Made by a program: the position numbers and the translations under genes. DNA of 19,894 bases from DATAMF01 sp964472565 (GTDB taxonomy: Bacteria > Chloroflexota > Anaerolineae > Aggregatilineales > Aggregatilineaceae): the NCBI GenBank assembly GCA_964472565.1, contig CAYYNB010000111.1, positions 1 through 19,894 on the forward strand, given 5' to 3'. The notes beneath the pieces were generated by a model. That model worked only from the letters and a program-made list of their open reading frames with translations. It did not search any database and had not been told where the DNA came from. Positions 1-6,272 of the stretch are shown here, piece after piece (positions within the stretch are counted from its first letter, which is position 1; the number at the start of each line of letters is the position of its first letter).

Positions 1-4
1 TTTA

Positions 5-409
5 ATGCAGCCCGTCATTGTTATAGATAACGAATACATCACACTCCGCTATCTCCCCGACAAGAAAATTATCCATCACACCGTCCATAAACCCTTTGAC
101 AGCGAAGTCGGCAACGAAGCAATGGCTGCTGGAGTAGCCGTACTCAAAGAGCATGGAGCCTGTAAGTGGCTATCAGATGATCGCCAAAATGGGCCGCTTT
201 CGCTAGATATGATGAACAGCTCCGTAGTATGGGGGCCGGCAATGGTGGCGGCTGGCTGGAGATATTGGGCCAATGTTGTGCCACAAGAGATAGCTGCTGC
301 TGCCACGCTGGCTCCAGTCATAGAAACTCTCCACGAGTTTGGCTTGCGGATGATGGTTTTCACCAATGTCGAAGAAGCCTTCCAATGGCTTGACAAAATG
401 GAAGGCTAG
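5..409 (+). CDS. STAS/SEC14 (SpoIIAA-like) domain protein, 134 aa
   Basis: A small soluble protein without signal peptide or membrane segment. Residues about 52-90 (KWLSDDRQNGPLS, later a run ending GWRYWA) resemble the family annotated as STAS/SEC14 or SpoIIAA-like proteins found in Bacteroidota and Chloroflexota, where a WL-S-DDR-NG segment is followed by an AAGW-YWA segment. Members are usually 120-140 residues, so this one is complete or nearly so. The reading frame stays open to the window edge, so the true start could lie further upstream; the first ATG is used here. Function in this family is not established beyond a possible role in regulation or ligand binding. It stands alone, next to a decayed transposase. 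Confidence 0.6.
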   Translation: MQPVIVIDNEYITLRYLPDKKIIHHTVHKPFDSEVGNEAMAAGVAVLKEHGACKWLSDDRQNGPLSLDMMNSSVVWGPAMVAAGWRYWANVVPQEIAAAATLAPVIETLHEFGLRMMVFTNVEEAFQWLDKMEG

Positions 410-467
410 ACATGTTACCTTTAAGAGACCATATGGAAAGTGGATAAAGAGTGGCTAGACTGGGGGC

Positions 468-747
468 ATGAACGGACAACCATACCCCAACGATTTGACA
501 GACGAGGAGTGGGCGATTTTAGAATCACGCATTCCACCCGCGAAACGAGGCGGCAGACCGCGCGCCGTGGAGATGCGCGAAGTGCTGAATGCCATAATCT
601 ACGTGTTGCCAGTGGGATCATCTGCCGCACGATTTTCCGCCGAAAGGCACGGTCTACGAGTATTTCAACCAGCGGGCAGGGGCCGGGGGTAGGGTTCGTT
701 TTTCCGCTCCTCGCAGATTCAGCCGAATCCCACCCCATTTAACCTGA
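468..747 (+). pseudogene. IS5-type transposase remnant, frameshifted and 3'-truncated
   Basis: The frame opening at 468 gives the typical N-terminus of IS5-family transposases (DUF4096-like): a YPNDLTDEEWAILESRIPP start, then GGRPR and an EVLNAIIYVL helix. Around 610-622 homology moves to another frame, where LPHDFPPKGTVYEYFNQ follows; this is the expected next family motif. A few residues, normally a GCQWR-like stretch, are missing at the junction, so a small deletion or indel broke the gene. The second frame ends at 745-747. The catalytic DDE region is entirely absent. It is therefore a dead fragment. No convincing terminal inverted repeats or target duplication were identified. Confidence 0.8.
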
Positions 748-840
748 ATCCGCGCCCCATTTAGCCTACTTTATCCCGCAAATTATCCCAAAGTAGCCTA
801 CTTTTATCCCAAAGTAGGTTAAAAAAGTAACCTACTTTAA
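736..840. repeat. AT-rich intergenic tract of short direct and inverted repeats
   Basis: The octamer cctacttt occurs at 765, 797 and 831, and its reverse complement aaagtagg at 811 (near match at 790). The words ccccattta and tatcccaaagtag each occur twice. Two palindromes stand out: aaagtag-c-ctacttt at 790-804, and an 11-bp perfect stem at 811-821 / 828-838 with a 6-nt loop. No gene was seen in the roughly 190 bases between the transposase remnant and the glycosyltransferase end. The tract may be debris of the insertion or a small palindromic repeat element. Confidence 0.6.
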
Positions 841-879
841 CCGCATTCCTACCTGCGCCCGGTTTGAAAAGCGCTTGGA

Positions 880-910
880 TAAAAAAAGGCGGGGATCATC
901 TTCCCGCCTT
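880..910 (-). terminator. Intrinsic terminator of the glycosyltransferase gene
   Basis: Read on the minus strand, an 8-bp perfect stem (aaggcggg / cccgcctt, 903-910 with 886-893) is extended by a wobble and an A-T pair, closes a 5-nt loop and is followed directly by a run of T (complement of the A run at 881-887). It lies 25 bases past the stop of the minus-strand gene. Confidence 0.85.
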
Positions 911-935
911 ACTGAATTCTATCTTAGCGCTGTCG

Positions 936-1925
936 TTACGATGGATCGACTAGCGGCACGTGTTTGTGCGCGTTCACCACTTCCCGGATCACATAGGGGC
1001 CTTTGTCCTGCGATTCGTAGTACGTCCGCATCAGCACTTCCATGATCAGCCCCATCAGCATCGACTGCACGCCTAGCACGATGAACAGCGCCGCCAGCAC
1101 GGGCCAGGGCGAATTCCACAGCAGACCGCCCCCGAAGATGCCGCTGATCAGCATCACAAAAATGCACAGCATGCTCAGCGCGCTCAGAATAAAGCCCACC
1201 CCGCCGAAGATGTACATCGGGCGCTTGTTGTACTTGGTCAAAAAGGTCACGGTCATCAGGTCGAGCAGCACTTTGATCGTGCGCCACAGCCCGTACTTCG
1301 ACTTCCCGTGGATGCGCGCCCGGTGGTTGACCACCCGTTCCACGATCCGCGCCCCGGCGGCGTTCGCCAGCACGGGAATAAAGCGGTGCATTTCCCCGTA
1401 CAGCCGCACATGATCGAGCACTTCGCGGCGGTATGTCTTCAGCGTGCAGCCATAGTCGTGCAGATGCACGCCTGTCACCCGTGAGATCATCCCGTTGGCG
1501 ATCTTCGAGGGCAGCTTACGCGTCACCGCTTTGTCTTTGCGATTCTTGCGCCACCCGCTGACCAGATCGTACCCCTCCGTCTCCATCTGCTGGAGCATCA
1601 GCGGGATGTCATGCGGATCATTTTGCAGATCGGCGTCCATCAGGGCGATGATCGCGCCGTTCGCGTGGTCGATCCCCGCCTGGATCGCTGCGGTCTGCCC
1701 AAAATTCCGCCGGAAGATGACCGCCCGCACGGTATCCGGTTCCGCTTCAGCCAGCGCTGCGATCCGCTGTGTGGTTCCGTCGCGGCTGCCATCGTCCACA
1801 TAGATCACTTCATAGCGCAGGTTGAGTCCTTTCAGGACACTGCTCAATTCTTCATGTACCGGGGTGATGTTGTCCACTTCATTATAGACGGGCAGCACCA
1901 CAGACAGATCATAGGGATAGACCAT
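936..1925 (-). CDS. Membrane-anchored family 2 glycosyltransferase (GtrB/DPM1-like)
   Basis: 329 residues. The N-terminal GT-A domain has the family 2 signatures SVVLPVYNE (residues 8-16), VDDGSRDGT (43-51) and the metal-binding DAD (97-99) within a MDADLQNDP stretch. Two C-terminal hydrophobic segments (about 238-260 and 274-297) and a closing YVIREVVN match polyprenyl-phosphate sugar transferases such as GtrB and ArnC, which move a sugar from a nucleotide donor onto undecaprenyl or dolichyl phosphate at the membrane. The sugar cannot be told from sequence. The start was set at 1925 because an AGAGGAG ribosome site precedes it and homology begins there; an upstream in-frame ATG at 2057 would add 44 unrelated residues. 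It is transcribed alone, from a promoter shared back-to-back with the FecR gene. Confidence 0.9.
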   Translation of the reverse strand: MVYPYDLSVVLPVYNEVDNITPVHEELSSVLKGLNLRYEVIYVDDGSRDGTTQRIAALAEAEPDTVRAVIFRRNFGQTAAIQAGIDHANGAIIALMDADLQNDPHDIPLMLQQMETEGYDLVSGWRKNRKDKAVTRKLPSKIANGMISRVTGVHLHDYGCTLKTYRREVLDHVRLYGEMHRFIPVLANAAGARIVERVVNHRARIHGKSKYGLWRTIKVLLDLMTVTFLTKYNKRPMYIFGGVGFILSALSMLCIFVMLISGIFGGGLLWNSPWPVLAALFIVLGVQSMLMGLIMEVLMRTYYESQDKGPYVIREVVNAHKHVPLVDPS

Positions 1926-1983
1926 CGAGAAAGCTCCTCTGTAGGCGCAACAAAACGACGCACGAATCCGCGTCGCGCCGCCG

Positions 1984-2011
1984 ATTCTACCACAGGACGG
2001 CGCGGCTTCAA
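1984..2011 (-). promoter_or_regulatory. Sigma70-like promoter for the glycosyltransferase
   Basis: On the minus strand TTGAAG (2006-2011), a 16-bp spacer and TAGAAT (1984-1989), preceded by TGG as an extended -10. It lies about 60 bases before the chosen start. Confidence 0.5.
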
Positions 2012-2029
2012 CCCTTCGGATTGACTTGG

Positions 2030-2058
2030 TTGACCCCCACCCGCGCCAATCATACACT
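2030..2058 (+). promoter_or_regulatory. Sigma70-like promoter for the FecR-domain gene
   Basis: TTGACC (2030-2035), a 17-bp spacer and TACACT (2053-2058), about 32 bases before the ATG at 2091. A second possible -35 (TTGACT) lies just upstream at 2021. Confidence 0.4.
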
Positions 2059-2090
2059 GAGAATAGAGCTTACATAGGGAGACAGGGATC

Positions 2091-3320
2091 ATGTATTTCC
2101 GATGGGGCGAAACTGTGCTTGTGGGTGTGCTCGCCAGCGTGTTATGGCTGCCGGGCGTTTCTGTCGCGACGTTGGAACCCGTGCAGGGTTTGATCCAACT
2201 GAGCACCCCCGGTCATGCTGATGAATGGCAGACTTTAGTTGATCCGTCCTTTGTCGAGGTTGGCTCCCGCATCCGCACCGGCCCAACCGGGTTAGCCTAT
2301 CTCACGTTCTTTGAAGGCTACGAAGTGGATATATTGCCCGATAGTTTGCTTGAAGTCCGCGAGCTGGATGTAGACTCTTCAACTGGAATCATCGCGGTCT
2401 CATTCGATCTCTTCGCCGGGAGCGTGTTCAACAATATCGAAAATGTTCTCGATCCCGCTTCGCGCTACGAAATTCAGACGCCGAGCGCTTCAATTGCTGT
2501 GCGTGGAACGCATTTTTTTGTGACCGTCACGCCCGGCGGTGACACGACGATTATTGTCCGCTCTGGTGCGGTGACAGTCACCGGAATCACGCCGGATAAT
2601 CAGCTTGGTGATACGCTTCAGGTCGAGGAGGGGCAGTCGCTGCATGTGCCTGCGGATGGCAGTTTAGACCCGGTGGGGGAGGTGGGTGTTTTGCCGGAAT
2701 ATCCGCCGGAGTCGCCGCTGGCCCCCGAAACCTGCGGCAACCTGATCTGTGAGCCGGACGAAGCGAACACCTGCGCGTTAGACTGCCAGGAATTTCCGCA
2801 GTGTGGCAACGGCCAATGCAATCCCGGCGAAGGGGTGGTGAGCTGTCCCACTGACTGCGTATGGATGCAGGAACTGCCCGATCTCAATGCGGTGGCCCCG
2901 TCTGAAAATCCGAGCGACGGGACCTACTTCCACTTTTTGTGGGCAACGATGCAGTGCGTGGTGGATCCCCCCAACGAAGAACTGCACAATCCCCTCGTCA
3001 TGTATTGGGGGATCGGCTGTTTTGATACCGAAGGCCAGACTGCCGCCCACCCGCATCCCGCCGACTACCAGCTTTTTGTCGATGGTCAGGCCTGGGATAT
3101 GGGTGGGTTACACCAGAGCGGCCCTCACCGCCATCCGCCGTACTGCCCCTGGGGCTGGAATTTCGTCATGGATCCGGTAGAGCTGCCACCCGGTGAACAT
3201 GTGTTGAAGCTGGTCGAAACCGCCGCCGATACCTGGGAGAGCACGCGCGGCGGGCATACAGTGGGCCAGACGAATACGCTGGAATGTACGGTGATCATTC
3301 AGGCCGATCCAAGAAAATAG
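2091..3320 (+). CDS. Secreted FecR-domain protein with Cys-rich modules and His-rich C-terminal domain
   Basis: 409 residues. A hydrophobic N-terminus (about residues 8-26) looks like a signal peptide. Residues 52-165 form a FecR-type beta domain: VGSRIRTGPTGLAYLTF, then IQTPSASIAVRGTHF, the most conserved piece of the family. In TonB systems FecR relays an iron signal, but secreted FecR domains in Chloroflexota have no known partner and no sigma factor or receptor gene lies nearby. Residues 215-256 hold two copies of a four-Cys module (CGN-x2-C-x-P-x-E, then a C-x3-C ending with Asp-Cys), probably disulfide-bonded. The last 150 residues are unrecognised and contain a His-rich stretch (about 320-348) plus four more Cys. 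A GGGAGA site precedes the start. It ends 9 bases from the convergent RNase H gene. Confidence 0.75.
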   Translation: MYFRWGETVLVGVLASVLWLPGVSVATLEPVQGLIQLSTPGHADEWQTLVDPSFVEVGSRIRTGPTGLAYLTFFEGYEVDILPDSLLEVRELDVDSSTGIIAVSFDLFAGSVFNNIENVLDPASRYEIQTPSASIAVRGTHFFVTVTPGGDTTIIVRSGAVTVTGITPDNQLGDTLQVEEGQSLHVPADGSLDPVGEVGVLPEYPPESPLAPETCGNLICEPDEANTCALDCQEFPQCGNGQCNPGEGVVSCPTDCVWMQELPDLNAVAPSENPSDGTYFHFLWATMQCVVDPPNEELHNPLVMYWGIGCFDTEGQTAAHPHPADYQLFVDGQAWDMGGLHQSGPHRHPPYCPWGWNFVMDPVELPPGEHVLKLVETAADTWESTRGGHTVGQTNTLECTVIIQADPRK

Positions 3321-3329
3321 TGGCGCAGC

Positions 3330-4229
3330 CTAAGTAGTTTCGTCTGCCGTGTGCGCCGCCAGCTTTTTGATCTGTTTGACGTAATCCGGCGGCGGATCGG
3401 CTTCGCGCAGCCAGTGAATCGCCAGGAGACGCGCGGCACCCACCAGCGCCTCCCAGCGTTTGCGGTGCTGGACGGGAGCGCCTTCTTTCGTGATCCAGCC
3501 GCGTCTTTGCCAGCCATGCACCCATTGGCTCATGCCGTTGCAGGTGTAGTCGCTGGGGCAGTAGATATTCAGCGCGGTGTCCGGCGTGGCGCGCTGCAAA
3601 ATGTCCAACAGCGCGATCAGTTCGAGTTCGTTGTGCGTCAGATTTTCGCCCGCGATCCGGTTAGTGATGATCTCCGGCGCGGCATCCTGCGCCGCCACCC
3701 GGATCGCCCACCCGCCGCCCGTTTTCGACGCTTTGACCTGGAACGCGATCTCGACCTGCGCGGTGGGGATCGGTTTCACGGGGAGGCCGAGCATCTGCTG
3801 GCGGGCTGCCGTTGCCATCTGATCCACGCGCTCGTTATTCGGGTTCCCCGCGTGGCCTTTCACCCACTGCCAGTTGATCTCGTGCCGCTGCGTTTCGGCC
3901 TGGAGTGCCTGCCATAAGTCCTGATTTTTGACTTCGCCACCCCGCCGCTGCCAGCCCTGCCGGACCCACTTCGCGATCCAATCCGTGATTCCCTGCCGGA
4001 CATATTCCGAATCTGTGAAAAACTGGACCTGGCTGGGCTGTTTCAAAGCGCGCAGCGCTTCAACGGCGGCGGTGAGTTCCATCCGGTTATTGGTGGTGTC
4101 CATTTCCGCGCCGCTGAGTTCCTTCGTATAGCCATTGCTGGCGATCAGCAGCGCCGCCCAACCGCCCGGTCCCGGATTAGGGGAAGCGCCGCCGTCGCTG
4201 TAGATCGTCACTTGAGGTTTTTCGGTCAT
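3330..4229 (-). CDS. rnhA: Ribonuclease HI with a second, degenerate RNase H domain
   Basis: 299 residues; ordinary RNase HI has about 150. Residues 1-145 carry the complete active site: D12 (YSDGGASPNPGPGG), E51 (NNRMEL), D73 (TDSEYV), H126 (VKGHAG) and D136 (NERVDQMA). This part should cleave the RNA strand of RNA-DNA hybrids. Residues 158-292 repeat the fold: NELEL matches NRMEL, SDYTCNG matches SEYVRQG, and GWQRRG recurs in both halves. Of the catalytic residues only the Glu survives (E203). D73 aligns with P225, the last Asp with Lys, and the first Asp is not seen. The start was set at 4229, where family homology begins and a GAAGGT site precedes. It lies 55 bases downstream of the glycosidase gene, perhaps co-transcribed. 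Confidence 0.9.
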   Translation of the reverse strand: MTEKPQVTIYSDGGASPNPGPGGWAALLIASNGYTKELSGAEMDTTNNRMELTAAVEALRALKQPSQVQFFTDSEYVRQGITDWIAKWVRQGWQRRGGEVKNQDLWQALQAETQRHEINWQWVKGHAGNPNNERVDQMATAARQQMLGLPVKPIPTAQVEIAFQVKASKTGGGWAIRVAAQDAAPEIITNRIAGENLTHNELELIALLDILQRATPDTALNIYCPSDYTCNGMSQWVHGWQRRGWITKEGAPVQHRKRWEALVGAARLLAIHWLREADPPPDYVKQIKKLAAHTADETT

Positions 4230-4284
4230 GCATACCTTCAGTTGAACAGAACCATCATAAAAAGACCGGCCATTATAGCATGGA

Positions 4285-6192
4285 TCACTCTGCGGTCTGC
4301 CACACAGCCATATAGTCAATATCAAAACTGGTAGGAAAAACCGTGTTTTCGTCCGGCCAACCGGGCCAGTTGCCGCCTATCGCCAGGTTTGCCAGCAGAT
4401 ACATCGGCACCTGGGGTACATTTTCCTCCACGCGGAAGCGCTCCACGCCGTCCACATACCACGCCAGATAATCCGGTGTCCACCACAGACCATACAGATG
4501 AAAGCCCTCAGCCAGATTCGGCCCCGTATAATTATCGCTCGCGCTCACCAGGGTCTCGCCGATCATCGTGTGATTCGACATATAGACAATATTCGGCTCG
4601 TGGCCCAGCACTTCCAGAATATCGATTTCCGGCGGCCACGATCCATCACCGGGCATCATCCACACGGCAGGCCACAACCCCTGTCCGGCGGGCATGCGGG
4701 CGCTGACTTCCACATAGCCATACTGAAAATCGAATTTCTCGAAGGATGTCACCATGCCCGATGTATACGGGAATCCGTTCATGCTGCGATCTTCGCCCAC
4801 CAGATGCAGCATGCCATCATAAACGCGCACATCGTCGGCCTGATACCATTCCAGTTCGTTGTTGCCCTCGTTGGTACAGCCGTCCTCTTCCCAGGGATAA
4901 CACGTATTCCAGCGGGCAGTATCCAGGCTGTCGCCCTCAAAATCATCGCGGAACACGGGTTCCCATGTATACCCGGCGGGCAGCACACCGCTTACTGCTT
5001 CCGTTGTGAGGCCGAGCGCATCCGCAGTGAGCGGATCAACTATCGGGTGTCCATTTTCGCGCCAGACAATACCAAAACTGTTGGCATCATCATAATCCCA
5101 CATCGCCCACGAAATGCCATACTTTTCGAGCGCGGTCCGCATATCCCGCAAAAACGCAGCGCGATCTTCCGGCGCGGCATAGCGGGCATATGCGCCGAAT
5201 TCGTTGCACATCACCGGCACGCCGTATTGTTCACCCCACGCCGCCGCCCGCTGGATTTGCTCATCGATCTTTGCACCGTCCCAGCGTGCCGCGCCATACT
5301 CGCGCACCCACGATCCCATCCAATCCAGATCACTCCCGGCGGGAAACTGTGCGTCGAGCATTTGCGCAGCGGGTTCCACGTTTTCGGGCGTCATGGGGTA
5401 GGGGATGTCGCGCAGATACATCACGTCTTCGACCCAGTCTGCGTCCGGGTCGGTGGATGCGGACGGCTCATACAATTGGTGGGTGAACACGAACGGCTCA
5501 TAAAAGTGGAAGTTGTAGATCAGGTTGGGATCATCCAGCGGCTGGAGTTCCACAAAGGTATTCAGATTCGACCACCACGCGCTGGTGACGATGATCGTAT
5601 GGTCCGGCGCGTTCTCGCGGATCGCCTTCACTAGCCGATCCTGGACCGGCAGCCACAGCGCCGGATCATCCTGGTACACGGGTTCGTTCAGCACTTCGAG
5701 AAACACCATTTCCGGATCGGTGGTGCTGAGGTGTGCGGCAAACGCCCGCCAGAACGCCTCAAAGGTGGCGATAAACGCCGGATCGTCTTCCAGCCGCCCC
5801 GAAAAAATATTGTCATAGTAGGTCTGATCCACACTGTGCAGGTCCACGACCACCGCCAGATCATACGCCAGTAGTCCTTCCAGCCCGCGATCAAACACTG
5901 CCAGCGCGTCTTCCTTGAACTGGTTATTGGCGCTGTCCCATACAAAACCCAGGTCAACCGGCAGCCGTACATAGGTGAATCCCAGGTCGTGAATCACGGC
6001 AAAATCCGCTGCCGTGAAATGATTTTCGACTTCGCTCAGGTTCTCCGGCCCATACCAGAACCAGCCCGACAGGTTGATCCCCCGCGCCAGATGATCAATG
6101 CGTGAATCTGGCGCTTCCTGGGCCTGGACCGGGATGAGTAGCAGCAGACTGCACAGCAGCGTGCCAGCCAGAACAAAACATTTACGGTTCAT
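4285..6192 (-). CDS. Secreted bifunctional glycoside hydrolase, GH5 plus GH16
   Basis: 635 residues. A signal peptide covers about residues 1-25, with a likely AQA-type cleavage site. Residues 33-385 are a GH5 TIM barrel: RGINLSGWF, the acid/base Glu E170 in EVLNEP, NFHFYEP, and the nucleophile E331 in CNEFGAY; W365 lines the site. Residues 408-632 are a GH16 jelly roll with the laminarinase/lichenase motif EIDILE, giving nucleophile E522 and acid/base E527, plus GLWPAVWMMP before it and SNHTMIGE after it. Together they suggest secreted breakdown of a beta-glucan such as laminarin or mixed-linkage glucan; exact linkages are not predictable. No carbohydrate-binding module, dockerin or anchor is visible. 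AAGGGA precedes the ATG. It is divergent from the Clp-like gene. Confidence 0.9.
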   Translation of the reverse strand: MNRKCFVLAGTLLCSLLLLIPVQAQEAPDSRIDHLARGINLSGWFWYGPENLSEVENHFTAADFAVIHDLGFTYVRLPVDLGFVWDSANNQFKEDALAVFDRGLEGLLAYDLAVVVDLHSVDQTYYDNIFSGRLEDDPAFIATFEAFWRAFAAHLSTTDPEMVFLEVLNEPVYQDDPALWLPVQDRLVKAIRENAPDHTIIVTSAWWSNLNTFVELQPLDDPNLIYNFHFYEPFVFTHQLYEPSASTDPDADWVEDVMYLRDIPYPMTPENVEPAAQMLDAQFPAGSDLDWMGSWVREYGAARWDGAKIDEQIQRAAAWGEQYGVPVMCNEFGAYARYAAPEDRAAFLRDMRTALEKYGISWAMWDYDDANSFGIVWRENGHPIVDPLTADALGLTTEAVSGVLPAGYTWEPVFRDDFEGDSLDTARWNTCYPWEEDGCTNEGNNELEWYQADDVRVYDGMLHLVGEDRSMNGFPYTSGMVTSFEKFDFQYGYVEVSARMPAGQGLWPAVWMMPGDGSWPPEIDILEVLGHEPNIVYMSNHTMIGETLVSASDNYTGPNLAEGFHLYGLWWTPDYLAWYVDGVERFRVEENVPQVPMYLLANLAIGGNWPGWPDENTVFPTSFDIDYMAVWQTAE

Positions 6193-6223
6193 AAGTTTCC
6201 CTTCGATTTGTCATGTCGTGCTA

Positions 6224-6232
6224 TGGTATAAT
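6224..6232 (+). promoter_or_regulatory. Extended -10 promoter of the AAA+ operon
   Basis: TGG followed by a perfect TATAAT (6227-6232), about 40 bases before the ATG at 6273. No good -35 hexamer is present at normal spacing, which fits an extended -10 promoter. Confidence 0.55.
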
Positions 6233-6272
6233 AACACGGCGATTTGGGCCTTCATACCCCGCGCGGAGAGAC

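Noticed and set aside
421..742. Two overlapping frames of about 100 codons at the transposase remnant
   Set aside because: Neither frame matches a family; the IS5 homology runs in two other frames joined by an indel.
4498..5634. A 378-codon plus-strand frame opposite the GH5-GH16 gene
   Set aside because: It lies antisense to a gene with complete catalytic motifs; its translation is rich in His, Arg and Ile without domain signals, as expected of GC-rich shadow frames.
6213..6272. Upstream in-frame start adding 20 residues to the AAA+ protein
   Set aside because: The extension overlaps the proposed TATAAT promoter, has no ribosome site, and GGAGAG precedes the ATG at 6273.
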